This document shows positions 26,555-35,859 of a stretch of DNA of 64,000 nt, piece by piece; position 1 is the first letter of the stretch, and every line of letters starts with the position of its first letter. A program made the translations under genes and the position numbers. The notes under the pieces were generated by a model that was not told the origin of the DNA, did no database searches, and saw only the letters and a program-made list of their open reading frames with translations. The DNA comes from Pseudobutyrivibrio sp. YE44 (GTDB taxonomy: Bacteria > Bacillota > Clostridia > Lachnospirales > Lachnospiraceae). The DNA lies in NCBI RefSeq assembly GCF_900104335.1, contig NZ_FMXT01000006.1, positions 86,065 to 150,064 on the forward strand, written 5' to 3'.

Positions 26555-27295
26555 ATGTACAGAGTATTAATAGCAGAAGACGAGGATATCATTCGTAAGG
26601 GAATTGCCTATACCATGGATTGGGTGTCTATGGGCTGCACCATTGTAGGTGAGGCTGCCAACGGTAAGGAAGGCATAGATAAAATCAAGGAGCTTGAGCC
26701 GGATATTGTTTTGGCAGATATAATGATGCCACTTATGGATGGCATTGAAATGATTCGTACAGGAAATGATATAGCAGATTTTAAGTCTATCATTATGACT
26801 AGCTACGCTGATTTTGAATATGCAAAGCAAGCCATCGATATGGGGGTTAGTGCATATTTGATGAAGCCGGTAGATGAGGATGAATTAAAAAAGAACATCC
26901 AAAAGGTTACCACAGAAATTGAAAAGGAAAGACAGCTAAAGCAGATTTCAGAAAAGAATACGGTGTACATAAAAACAGATAATGTGAACGACTACGTTCA
27001 GCACATTATTGATGCCACCAAGGAAAACTATGCTGACAAGATTTCCATCGAAAGCTTTTCTGAGGAGCTTGGTGTTTCTGCCAGCTACTTATCAAGAAAA
27101 TTTAAAGAATCCACAGGTGCAACATATCTTGATTTCTTAAACAAGTACAGGGTGCAGCAGGCTATCAAGCTTTTGGAGACTGGCAAGTACAAAATTTATC
27201 AGGTCTCAGATATGACAGGCTTTACAGATTACAAGCACTTCAACACTGTATTTAAGAGATATACTGGAAGTGCTCCATCAGATTTTTTGAACTAG
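26555..27295 (+). CDS. YesN-type response regulator (AraC family)
   Basis: A 246-residue two-domain regulator. The receiver domain covers about residues 1-120 with phosphoacceptor Asp55 in DIVLADIMMP, acidic residues in AEDED and Lys in YLMKPVDEDE. The C-terminal AraC double helix-turn-helix covers about 145-246 (FSEELGVSASYLSRKFKE and VSDMTGFTDYKHFNTVFKRYTG). It should respond to the upstream kinase and control the transport genes that begin 100 nt downstream. RBS GGGGAAATA is weak. Confidence 0.93.
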   Translation: MYRVLIAEDEDIIRKGIAYTMDWVSMGCTIVGEAANGKEGIDKIKELEPDIVLADIMMPLMDGIEMIRTGNDIADFKSIIMTSYADFEYAKQAIDMGVSAYLMKPVDEDELKKNIQKVTTEIEKERQLKQISEKNTVYIKTDNVNDYVQHIIDATKENYADKISIESFSEELGVSASYLSRKFKESTGATYLDFLNKYRVQQAIKLLETGKYKIYQVSDMTGFTDYKHFNTVFKRYTGSAPSDFLN

Positions 27296-27394
27296 TTCAG
27301 AAATTCGGATAATAAAACAGAAAATTGGGTATTTGAAGAAAGCGATTTTTCTTATCATCTTTTTATCAAGTGAAACACGAAAGGAGAAGAAAGG

Positions 27395-28528
27395 ATGAAA
27401 AGAAAAATCGCTTTAGCTTTAGCGGGGGTTATGGCACTTGGTTTAGTTGGTTGTGGTAGCGGCTCAGATGGTGGCGCTAAGACAACTGATGAGGCAGCAC
27501 AGGCTGTTGTAGATGAGTCAGGTGAGCTTGACGATTTAATTTCAGCAGCACAGGAGGAAGGAACATTAGTCGTTTATGGTTCTTGCGAGGAGGATTATCT
27601 TGCAGCAGCATGTGATCACTTTGAAGAGCTTTATGGAATTGATGTTCAGTATCAGCGCCTTTCAACAGGTGAGGTACAAAGTAAGATTGAAGAGGAAAAT
27701 GGAAATCCATCAGGTGATGTTTGGTTTGGTGGAACAACAGATCCTTATAACGTTGCTGCATCAGAAGGCTTATTAGAGCCATATGAGGCAATTAATGCAA
27801 AGCACTTATTAAGCGATGAGTACAAGGATGCCGATGGAAATTGGTATGGAATTTACAAAGGAATTCTTGGTTTCATGGTTAACAAGGATGAGTTAGAAAG
27901 AATGAAGGTAGATGCTCCAAAGGATTGGAAGGATTTACTTGATTCTAAGTATCAGGGATTAGTTTGGATGTCAAACTACAATACAGCTGGTACAGCAAAG
28001 CTTGTTATTAATACAATGGTTCAGAAGTATGGACATGATGAGGGTGTTAAGTATCTTACAGATCTTGATAAGAATATCGAAGTATATACAAAGTCAGGAT
28101 CAGGCCCTTCTAAGAATGTAGGAACAGGTGAGTGTGTTGTTGGTATCGGATTCTTACATGATGCATTAGCACAGATCGTTGATAACGGATATGGAAACAT
28201 CGATTTGATTATTCCTTCATCAGGTACATCTTTTGAGATTGGTGCAACAGCAATCTTCAAGGGTTGCCAGCACCCAAATGCTGCTAAGCTCTGGATTGAG
28301 TATGCACTTAGTCCAGAGTGTGTAGAGCTTGCAGCTCAGAACGGTTCATATCAGTTCTTATTACTTGACAATGCTAAGCAGCCAGAGGTTGCAGAAGAGT
28401 TCGGTCTTGATCCAGACAACGTTATGGATTATGACTTCGAAGATGCAAAGGAAAATACAGCTCAGTATGTTGAGGACGTTATGAATGCTCTTGGCAGCGC
28501 AGCAGATGATCGTTTCGAGACAGAATAA
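27395..28528 (+). CDS. ABC transporter substrate-binding lipoprotein
   Basis: A 377-residue solute-binding protein with a signal peptide and lipobox LVGC (Cys20). The Fbp/Afu/Pgt-type fold is indicated by TLVVYGSCEEDYLAAACDHFEELYGIDVQY, GDVWFGGTTDPY and GTSFEIGATAIFKGCQHPNAAKLWIEY. Automated calls would be ferric iron. However, I see no adjacent Tyr pair near residue 195 (GIGFLHDA there), so an anionic organic ligand such as a sugar phosphate, phosphoglycerate or phosphonate seems at least as likely. RBS AGGAGAAG. A strong hairpin lies between it and the permease gene. Confidence 0.85.
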   Translation: MKRKIALALAGVMALGLVGCGSGSDGGAKTTDEAAQAVVDESGELDDLISAAQEEGTLVVYGSCEEDYLAAACDHFEELYGIDVQYQRLSTGEVQSKIEEENGNPSGDVWFGGTTDPYNVAASEGLLEPYEAINAKHLLSDEYKDADGNWYGIYKGILGFMVNKDELERMKVDAPKDWKDLLDSKYQGLVWMSNYNTAGTAKLVINTMVQKYGHDEGVKYLTDLDKNIEVYTKSGSGPSKNVGTGECVVGIGFLHDALAQIVDNGYGNIDLIIPSSGTSFEIGATAIFKGCQHPNAAKLWIEYALSPECVELAAQNGSYQFLLLDNAKQPEVAEEFGLDPDNVMDYDFEDAKENTAQYVEDVMNALGSAADDRFETE

Positions 28529-28545
28529 TTAAACATAAGATTTTT

Positions 28546-28577
28546 CAAGGCGGATGCTTAAGTTCATCCGCCTTGTT
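28546..28577 (+). terminator. Attenuating hairpin between binding protein and permease genes
   Basis: A perfect 11-bp stem (CAAGGCGGATG / CATCCGCCTTG) has an 8-nt loop and only two T after it. It probably stabilises the upstream message or lets part of transcription through, giving more binding protein than permease. Confidence 0.65.
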
Positions 28578-28599
28578 AAAAGCATAGGAGGGAGATAAG

Positions 28600-30309
28600 A
28601 TGGCAAAAAGTCAAAGCGCCAGCCTTGAAAGGAAAAAGCTTTTAGCGGATCCTATCCTGGTTTCGACCATTATCTTGCTGGTAGTATTTCTTACAGTATT
28701 TATTTTATATCCTCTTGCAATTTTGCTGGTGGATAGTTTTGTTACAGAGGACGGAATCACTTTAGATGTATTTAAGAGAATTATGGAATTGTCCAATTTT
28801 AGAAGGGCAATCACAAACACATTAAAGGTTGGTTTTTTAGTTGGAATAGCATCAGCTTTAATCGGCTTGCTATTTGCTTATGTAGAGGTATATGTAAAGC
28901 TTAGGACAAGATTTATTGAGGGATTATTTAAATTGGTTTCTATGCTTCCTGTAGTATCACCACCATTTGTATTATCACTTTCAATGATAATGCTTTTTGG
29001 TAAGGCAGGAATCATCACACGATTCATATTTAAGATTTATGACAACAGCGTGTATGGTTTCTGGGGAATCGCAATCGTTCAGACACTTACCTTTTTCCCA
29101 GTCTGCTACATGATGCTTAAGGGATTGCTTAAGAATATAGATCCATCCTTGGAAGAAGCAGCTAGAGATATGGGTGCTTCAAGATTTAAGGTTTTCATGA
29201 CAGTAACATTCCCATTAATTCTTCCAGGTTTAGGAAATGCTTTCTTGGTAACATTCATTGAGTCGATTGCAGATTTTGCAAACCCAATGATTATCGGTGG
29301 TTCTTACGATACACTTGCAACCACAATTTACTTACAGATTACAGGTGCCTATGACAAGCAGGGTGCAGCTGCTATGGCGGTAGTTCTTCTTTGCATCACA
29401 CTTTGCATGTTTATGGTTCAGAAATATTACTTAGAGGCAAAGAGTACAGCAACTCTTTCAGGAAAGGCTTCTCGAGAGAGAATGCTTATTACAGACAAGA
29501 GTGTAACAGTTCCTCTTACAGTTGCTTGCTCAGCACTTGCTCTTTTTGTAATCGTTATGTACATTTGCGTTCCATTTGGCGCAATGTTCAAAACTTGGGG
29601 ATATGATTTCCACTTAACTACAAAGTGGTTTGAACAGGTATTCACAAGATATAAAGGCTTTAAGACCTTTAAGGATAGTTTTGTATTATCACTTATATCA
29701 GCACCAATCACGGCCTTGCTTTCAATGATTATCTCTTACTTGGTTGTAAAGAGAAAATTCAAGGCTAAGGGATTTATTGAGGCAGTTTCAATGCTTGCTA
29801 TGGCAGTGCCTGGAACAGTTCTTGGTATTGGTTATATCCGTGGTTTCTCAGGAGGACTTTTCGGTTCTGGATTTTTACAGGGATTATATGGTACAGGAAC
29901 AATCCTTGTAATCGTATTTATTGTACGAAGCCTTCCAACAGGAACACGAAGCGGTATCTCAGCTCTTAGACAGATTGATAAGAGTATTGAGGAATCTGCA
30001 TATGATATGGGCGCAGACAGCTTCAAGGTATTTATGACAGTTACATTACCACTTATTAAGGATAGCTTCCTTAGTGGATTTATTACTTCGTTTGTACGTA
30101 GTATCACAGCAATCAGTGCAATCATTCTTCTTGTAACACCTTCATACTTGCTCATTACAGTTCAGATTAATGAGTTTGCAGAGAAGGGTGCATATGGAAT
30201 TGCTTGTGCATTTGCTTCAATACTGATTCTTATTACTTACGGTTCAGTACTGCTTATGAACATTCTAATGAAATATTTTGGAACTAGCCGAAAGGTAAAA
30301 ATTGATTAA
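28600..30309 (+). CDS. ABC transporter permease, fused double unit (FbpB-like)
   Basis: A 569-residue membrane protein made of two fused binding-protein-dependent permease halves, about 12 transmembrane helices in all. Each half has an EAA loop that contacts the ATPase: EEAARDMGASRFKVFMTVTFP (about residues 186-206) and EESAYDMGADSFKVFMTVTLP (about 466-486). The fused layout is that of ferric (FbpB, SfuB) and phosphonate/phosphate-ester transporters. RBS GGAGGGAG. It is 19 nt upstream of the ATPase gene. Confidence 0.93.
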   Translation: MAKSQSASLERKKLLADPILVSTIILLVVFLTVFILYPLAILLVDSFVTEDGITLDVFKRIMELSNFRRAITNTLKVGFLVGIASALIGLLFAYVEVYVKLRTRFIEGLFKLVSMLPVVSPPFVLSLSMIMLFGKAGIITRFIFKIYDNSVYGFWGIAIVQTLTFFPVCYMMLKGLLKNIDPSLEEAARDMGASRFKVFMTVTFPLILPGLGNAFLVTFIESIADFANPMIIGGSYDTLATTIYLQITGAYDKQGAAAMAVVLLCITLCMFMVQKYYLEAKSTATLSGKASRERMLITDKSVTVPLTVACSALALFVIVMYICVPFGAMFKTWGYDFHLTTKWFEQVFTRYKGFKTFKDSFVLSLISAPITALLSMIISYLVVKRKFKAKGFIEAVSMLAMAVPGTVLGIGYIRGFSGGLFGSGFLQGLYGTGTILVIVFIVRSLPTGTRSGISALRQIDKSIEESAYDMGADSFKVFMTVTLPLIKDSFLSGFITSFVRSITAISAIILLVTPSYLLITVQINEFAEKGAYGIACAFASILILITYGSVLLMNILMKYFGTSRKVKID

Positions 30310-30327
30310 TTATAAGGCGGTGGAAAA

Positions 30328-31389
30328 ATGGCAAAAGAGAAAAAGGGAGTTCGCTTAGAACATATCTCAAAAATATATAAAGACCCAAAGACAGGCAAAG
30401 ATTTTTACGCAGTAAAAGATTGCAATTTGGAAATTGAACCAGGTACCTTTGTTACTTTACTTGGACCATCTGGTTGTGGTAAGACAACAACTCTTCGTAT
30501 GATTGCTGGTTTTGAAAGCCCAGACGAAGGTGAGATTTATCTTGGAGACGAGGCTATCAATGCCTTGACTCCAAACAAGAGAGATACAGCTATGGTTTTC
30601 CAGAGCTATGCACTTCTCCCACATTACAATATCTTTGATAATGTGGCCTATGGACTTAAGCTTAGAAAGCTTCCACAGGATGAGATTAAGAGAAAGGTTA
30701 CTGATATTCTTAAACTTGTTGGCTTGGAGGGAATGGAAAATCGTATGACAAACCAGCTTTCTGGTGGACAGCAGCAGCGTGTTGCTTTGGCAAGAGCGCT
30801 TGTTATTGAGCCAGGTGTTTTGTTATTCGATGAGCCACTTTCAAATCTTGATGCAAAGCTTCGTGTTTCAATGCGTACTGAGATTCGTAGAATCCAGCAG
30901 GAGGCAGGCATTACAGCTATCTACGTAACACATGATCAGTCAGAGGCAATGGCTATCTCTGATAAGGTCATTATTATGAATGGCGGAAATGTTGAGCAGG
31001 TAGCGTCACCAAAGGAGGCTTACTATTATCCAAACAATAAATTCGTAGCAGACTTTATTGGTGAAGTAAACTTCTTAGAGGCTGTGGTTGTAGCTCAGGA
31101 TGAAGTTGATATTAACGGTGTAAGACTTAAGTGCGCTACAGGTGATATGGAGATTAACAAGCAGTGTAGCGTTGTTCTTAGACCAGAAGGAGCATCTCTT
31201 TCAGACGAAGGTGATTTATCTGGAACTGTTGAGTATTCATGCTTCATGGGTGCATACCAGGATTATCACATTAAAGTTGGTGAGACTGTTGTTAAGATTC
31301 AGGAATACAATCCTAAGAACAAAAAGATTTACAATGTAGGAGACAAGGTATTCCTTAACTTTGAGGACAACACTTTATACGCTTTATAA
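30328..31389 (+). CDS. ABC transporter ATP-binding protein (FbpC/PotA-like)
   Basis: A 353-residue ATPase that powers the upstream permease. Walker A is GPSGCGKTT (about residues 49-57), the Q-loop is MVFQSYALLPH, the signature is LSGGQQQRVALARAL, Walker B is VLLFDEPLSNLD, and the switch His is in YVTHDQSEA. The C-terminal 110 residues form the TOBE regulatory domain. RBS GGCGGTGG. It is the last transport gene; the MgtC-like gene starts 22 nt after its stop and may be cotranscribed. Confidence 0.94.
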   Translation: MAKEKKGVRLEHISKIYKDPKTGKDFYAVKDCNLEIEPGTFVTLLGPSGCGKTTTLRMIAGFESPDEGEIYLGDEAINALTPNKRDTAMVFQSYALLPHYNIFDNVAYGLKLRKLPQDEIKRKVTDILKLVGLEGMENRMTNQLSGGQQQRVALARALVIEPGVLLFDEPLSNLDAKLRVSMRTEIRRIQQEAGITAIYVTHDQSEAMAISDKVIIMNGGNVEQVASPKEAYYYPNNKFVADFIGEVNFLEAVVVAQDEVDINGVRLKCATGDMEINKQCSVVLRPEGASLSDEGDLSGTVEYSCFMGAYQDYHIKVGETVVKIQEYNPKNKKIYNVGDKVFLNFEDNTLYAL

Positions 31390-31410
31390 AATCTGAAAAT
31401 GGGGTAGGGG

Positions 31411-32103
31411 ATGAATAACTATTTAACTTATCTACAGGGAATGAGCGAAGGCGCTGTAGTAATTAGATTAGCTATAGCTACTTTGTTCGGAAGCCTTATT
31501 GGATGGGAGCGTGTTGTCAAACATCACAGCGCTGGTATAAAGACCTTCTCACTTGTGAGCTTGGGTTCAGCAGCAGCCACGGTGTTGAATATATATTTGG
31601 CCATGATGCCAAATCTTAATGCAGATGTAAGTAGAATCCCAGCTGGTGTAGTTAGTGGTATCGGCTTTTTGGGAGCGGGGACTATTCTTGTTACGGGGCG
31701 CAACCAAATAAAAGGTCTGTCAACCGCAGCTTCACTTTGGGTGACTTCTTGCATGGGCATGGTAATAGGTGGTGGCTATCTAATAATAGGCGTATCCTGC
31801 TTTTTATTAGTGTTACTGGCAAACATTGTACTTTTGAGATTTAGTACTGTTGTTGAAAATAATAGCAAGTACATGTGCATTTATGCTGAGGTTAGTAAAA
31901 ACAAGGGGGTAACCTCCCTTACAAAGGAAATAACAGAATTAGGTTTTGCTATCAATAGCATGACAAAATGTCGAGAGAAAACTCTTCAAAACACAGATGT
32001 TGCAGTGATAATTGACATTGACTTGGACAGAAGACGTTCACACCAAGAAATTTTAAATACTATTGGGGATTTATCCTACGTATACTACGTGGAAGAAGTC
32101 TAA
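31411..32103 (+). CDS. MgtC/SapB family membrane protein
   Basis: A 230-residue protein with four to five hydrophobic segments in the first 145 residues and the family signature LFGSLIGWERVVKHHSAGIKT, then AGVVSGIGFLGAGTI and GLSTAASLWVTS. The C-terminal 80 residues resemble the ACT-like cytoplasmic domain of this family. Relatives are associated with growth in low magnesium or with phosphate and acid stress; its place behind an organic-anion or iron transporter could hint at phosphate homeostasis. RBS GGGGTAGGGG. A bidirectional terminator follows. Confidence 0.9.
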   Translation: MNNYLTYLQGMSEGAVVIRLAIATLFGSLIGWERVVKHHSAGIKTFSLVSLGSAAATVLNIYLAMMPNLNADVSRIPAGVVSGIGFLGAGTILVTGRNQIKGLSTAASLWVTSCMGMVIGGGYLIIGVSCFLLVLLANIVLLRFSTVVENNSKYMCIYAEVSKNKGVTSLTKEITELGFAINSMTKCREKTLQNTDVAVIIDIDLDRRRSHQEILNTIGDLSYVYYVEEV

Positions 32104-32109
32104 AAGAAA

Positions 32110-32144
32110 GAGGAGATATTGGTAATCAATATCTCCTCAATTTT
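32110..32144. terminator. Bidirectional terminator between convergent genes
   Basis: GAGGAGATATTG pairs with CAATATCTCCTC (12 bp) with a 5-nt loop, flanked by AATTTTGTT on one side and A-rich sequence on the other. It serves the MgtC-like gene and the convergent diguanylate cyclase. Confidence 0.8.
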
Positions 32145-32145
32145 G

Positions 32146-33282
32146 TTATTGTATAGAATTTACAACCTGGTTTTTACCGTGCTGCTTACCATAATATAAT
32201 TTTTCATCAGCATCGTTCATTAAGTTGCTGAGGGACATGCCCGGCTTGTACTCGCACACGCCCATTGTCACTGTAACAGAGACTTGAACATCATTTTTAT
32301 ATGTTATGAAATCTTTTGCAATATCACATCTTATACGATCTGCAGCCAGTGTCGCCTGTTCTAAAGGACACTTTAAAATAATGCAGATTTCCTCACCGCC
32401 CCATCTAAATACGTAGTCAGTTTTTTTGACACCAGTGAGGATGGTGTGAGCAACATACTTTAGCACCTCATCACCACAATCATGACCATAGGTATCGTTA
32501 ACTTTCTTAAAGTCATCTATATCTGCCATTATCAAGCAGAAGGGTTGTCTTCCTTTGTCTGCATGTCTGCAGGCATCTCTTAAATAGCTGTCCATGCTTT
32601 TTCGGTTTAATAAGTGGGTTAAGGTGTCGTATTTTGCGTATTTTTCCAATTCCTCAATTAGATATTTACCACCTAAATGTGTAAGGGAAAGCAACAGTAT
32701 TGCTGAAATAGTTAAATAGCTAATTCGAATTAGAATATCTGGAGTCTTATTAACACCATCAGCCACCCATAGAATTTCAGGTTTTATAAACCAGGACTGA
32801 ACGGTTGAAACCATTATACCTATTGTTACCCAAGAGGTCAGTTTCATATCAAAGAAAAATACTGTGAAGAATATAAAGAATGGCGCAAAGGCCCACCATT
32901 GGTTAAATGGAATTAAATATATGGTGAAATTGTACTGAATTAAAATGACAACACCAACGGCGATTTTATGACGCTTCAGCTGCTCTTGTTTAACTAAGCT
33001 ATCACCTTTCAAGCCTACTCTATAGAAATGAAGTGCAACTAAAAAATATATTACATTTGTAAGGTCAAAAAGCGCTAATCCTAAAGGAGGTACGGTTTCA
33101 TAGCCTCCCATAAGCTTTGTAATGGTATAGGATACGGCCGAAAGTGCAGCCACAGAGGTAGGTGCTAAAATCACAAACTTATACACTCTGGTTAAATAAA
33201 TATCCAGCGCAGAAAGCCCTATGGTAGTCTCATAGTCTTCGAATTCCTGTGTTTGGTTGTGACTCTTCAGAAGCTTAATCAT
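32146..33282 (-). CDS. Membrane diguanylate cyclase (GGDEF)
   Basis: A 378-residue protein with about six N-terminal transmembrane helices (about 30-205) and a C-terminal GGDEF domain (about 215-375). The catalytic motif reads RWGGEEICIIL, a GGEE variant that is normally active in making cyclic di-GMP. The product-inhibition I-site Arg of RxxD is Lys here (KKTD), so feedback inhibition may be weakened. DFKKVNDTYGHDCGD carries the metal and substrate residues. The start follows GGAGAGGGG on the minus strand. No cyclic-di-GMP phosphodiesterase is in the window. Confidence 0.92.
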   Translation of the reverse strand: MIKLLKSHNQTQEFEDYETTIGLSALDIYLTRVYKFVILAPTSVAALSAVSYTITKLMGGYETVPPLGLALFDLTNVIYFLVALHFYRVGLKGDSLVKQEQLKRHKIAVGVVILIQYNFTIYLIPFNQWWAFAPFFIFFTVFFFDMKLTSWVTIGIMVSTVQSWFIKPEILWVADGVNKTPDILIRISYLTISAILLLSLTHLGGKYLIEELEKYAKYDTLTHLLNRKSMDSYLRDACRHADKGRQPFCLIMADIDDFKKVNDTYGHDCGDEVLKYVAHTILTGVKKTDYVFRWGGEEICIILKCPLEQATLAADRIRCDIAKDFITYKNDVQVSVTVTMGVCEYKPGMSLSNLMNDADEKLYYGKQHGKNQVVNSIQ

Positions 33283-33427
33283 ACCCCTCTCCTTTATACC
33301 ATATACATATACTTACCTGTAATATAGCAGGATTTTGTTGGAATTCTGTGTATAAATGGTGATAAGACGGAGGTTACTTTTTTATAATTAAGAAAAATGC
33401 TAAAATTTATGGCAAAGGGGGGAAAAT

Positions 33428-34501
33428 ATGAGAAAGACATACTTAGATAATATTCGTTGGATAACTGTAGTGCTAGTTGTCATATATCATGTGATTTACA
33501 TATTTAATGGTGTAACCCAGCATGGCATAATCGGGCCCTTCAGTGAACATCAGCCTCAGGATACATATCAGTACATTGTATATCCCTGGTTTATGCTTAT
33601 TCTGTTTGTTGTATCTGGCATGTCAGCTCGCTACGAACTTGGTAGGCGAACAGAAAAGGAATTTATTAAAGTAAGAACGAGAAAATACCTAGTGCCATCA
33701 ACAATCGGACTTTTGGTCTTCGGCTGGGTCCTTGGCTACTACAACATGCTGATATCAGGTGCATTCGATTCTATGGGCAATGTACCTAAGCCTATTCTTT
33801 TTCTGATAATGGCAGTAAGCGGTTGCGGCGTTCTGTGGTATGTTCAGATGCTTTGGATTTTTAGCTTGATTCTGGTACTAATCAGAAAGATTGAAAAGGA
33901 CAGATTTTATGATATCTGTGGTAAAGCTAATCTTTTGATACTCATTTTATTTGTTCTACCTGTATATGGCGCTGCACAGATTTTTAATACACCTGTAGTA
34001 GTGGTATACAGATTCGGTATCTACGGCTTAGGCTTCCTCACCGGATATTTTGTATTGTCTCATGACGAAGTGATGGAACGAGTCGGTAAAAACTGGTTGA
34101 TTTTAAGTATTCTTGCAGTCGCATCTTCCGTAACATTTGTAATTCTATACATAGGTCAGCCTTATCCAGAGCATGTTGTCTTGGATACAATCATGTGTAA
34201 CGTATACGCATGGTTTGGAACACTCGGTATTCTTGCTTTTATGAAAAAATGGGGTAATTTTGAGAATGCCTTCACAAAGTGGATGTGCAAAAAATCATGG
34301 GGCCTCTATGTATTCCACTATCTGATGATAGCAGTCAGCGGCTGGTACCTGCACACGTTATGTCCGACACTAGCATCTGTTGTTGTATACCTTCTGGTTA
34401 CAATAGCAGCATTTTCTGGTTCATATCTCTTGTATGAGATTATGAGCCGCATACCTTTCTTAAGGTGGTGTGTTCTGGGAATAAAAAAGGAGAAAGAATA
34501 A
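33428..34501 (+). CDS. Acyltransferase family 3 membrane protein
   Basis: A 357-residue integral membrane protein with about ten hydrophobic helices. The N-terminal family signature is RKTYLDNIRWITVVLVVIYHV, with the catalytic-type His at about residue 21 and a conserved Arg in SGMSARYELGRR. Members transfer acetyl, succinyl or other acyl groups to extracytoplasmic sugars or lipids, for example on exopolysaccharide or glucans. The ligand cannot be told. RBS AAGGGGGG. It stands alone before the frameshifted Fic gene. Confidence 0.85.
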   Translation: MRKTYLDNIRWITVVLVVIYHVIYIFNGVTQHGIIGPFSEHQPQDTYQYIVYPWFMLILFVVSGMSARYELGRRTEKEFIKVRTRKYLVPSTIGLLVFGWVLGYYNMLISGAFDSMGNVPKPILFLIMAVSGCGVLWYVQMLWIFSLILVLIRKIEKDRFYDICGKANLLILILFVLPVYGAAQIFNTPVVVVYRFGIYGLGFLTGYFVLSHDEVMERVGKNWLILSILAVASSVTFVILYIGQPYPEHVVLDTIMCNVYAWFGTLGILAFMKKWGNFENAFTKWMCKKSWGLYVFHYLMIAVSGWYLHTLCPTLASVVVYLLVTIAAFSGSYLLYEIMSRIPFLRWCVLGIKKEKE

Positions 34502-34607
34502 TATAATTGGGAGTAAGAGATTTTCTCCTAACAGGCGAGGTAATCTCCCAAACGCGACTATAAAATGGGTGATAAATGATTGCCTTGGGAGAAAGGAGTT
34601 TCAGTCA

Positions 34608-35674
34608 ATGAGACAATTTGATTATGCTTATCTTGCAGACAGAACATGGGATAACGAGATAATATCATATATATCAAAGATTCATGAGTATAAGGGCAAA
34701 CAGGAACTATTCTTACGTCAAAGACCTGTGGAACTTAATAGACTCATTGAAATTGCCAAAATACAAAGTACCGAAGCGTCTAATAGGATTGAGGGTATCA
34801 TCACTACAAATGCTAGATTAAAGCAGCTTGTGGCTGACAAAACAAGCCTAAGAATCGTGATGAAGAGGAAATCTTAGGATATCGCAATGTGCTTAACCTT
34901 GTGCATGAAAACTACGAGGTGCTACCAATTCGCAGTAACTTCATTCTTCAAATGCATAGAGATTTGCTTAAATTTACGAATTATTCATATGGCGGTCAGT
35001 TCAAGACCACACCTAATGAGATAGATATGGTGCTTGCAAATGGAGAAAAGGTTGTTTTGTTCAAGCCACTTGAACCATACGAGACAGCTCCTGCAATCGA
35101 GGCGATTTGTAGTAAGTATCAAGAAGCTTTGGATAAGGAGCTTGTAGATGAATTAATCTTAATTCCGTGTTTTTTGCTTGATTTCCTTTGCATCCATCCG
35201 TTTAATGACGGTAATGGACGCATGAGCCGTTTGTTAACATTGTTACTGCTATATAGAAGCGGATATTTGGTAGGTCAGTACATCAGTATTGAAAAAGCAA
35301 TCGCTGATACCCAAGAAGCCTACTATGATGCTTTACAACGTGCAGATCAAGGATGGCATGAGGGAACAAATGACCCGAAACCATTTATCAAATATATGCT
35401 GAGCATAATTCTTTCTTGCTACAAAGAATTTGAAGCTAGAGTTTCTATAGCGTATTCATCAGGAACCAAGAGCACATCTTATGATGTTGTTAAGGTATAT
35501 GTTAGCGAACGCATTGGGAAATTTTCTAAACAGGAAGTTCTTATGGGATGCCCAAGTTTGGGAAGCTCATCAGTAGAGTCAGCGTTGAAGAAACTTGTTG
35601 AGGATGGAACGCTTGTCAGAATTGGCGCTGGTAGAAAAACTATGTATGCCAGAGCAGATTCAATCATGAGTTGA
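34608..35674 (+). pseudogene. Fic family protein gene broken by a frameshift
   Basis: Two adjacent reading frames together encode one Fic protein of about 350 residues. The first part (34608-34877) has the N-terminal domain with the inhibitory-type motif EASNRIEG. The second has the active site HPFNDGNGRMSR and a C-terminal winged-helix region. The break is a single-base loss near 34838-34846: after ADKT the +1 frame reads KPKNRDEEEILGYRNVLNLVHENY, which continues smoothly into the second part. Fic enzymes transfer AMP to protein Ser, Thr or Tyr. The start follows AAAGGAG. Either a natural inactivation, a phase-variable site or a sequencing error; the nearby AAAA tract makes slippage possible. 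Confidence 0.85.
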
Positions 35675-35859
35675 TGGATGGTTGCATTACCAGCATGGAT
35701 TGTGATGATTACAAAAAATGTAGTATAAGTATAAAGAAGAAGGTCTATTTTCAGGATAACTTAGAAAGACAAATCGCAGTTTGTAGGGAAAATAATTAAA
35801 ACCAGAGATGATATTATTGAACATGAACTAAAAAATTATGGAATGTGAGGATAAAAACA

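Noticed and set aside
27395..31389. Plain ferric iron ABC transporter
   Set aside because: The general class fits, but the binding proteins lack the adjacent Tyr pair of ferric-binding proteins, so I give no Fbp gene symbols.
35695..35799. 34-residue ORF between the broken Fic gene and the SDR
   Set aside because: No ribosome site, no recognisable motif and composition like the surrounding spacer. Chance ORF most likely.
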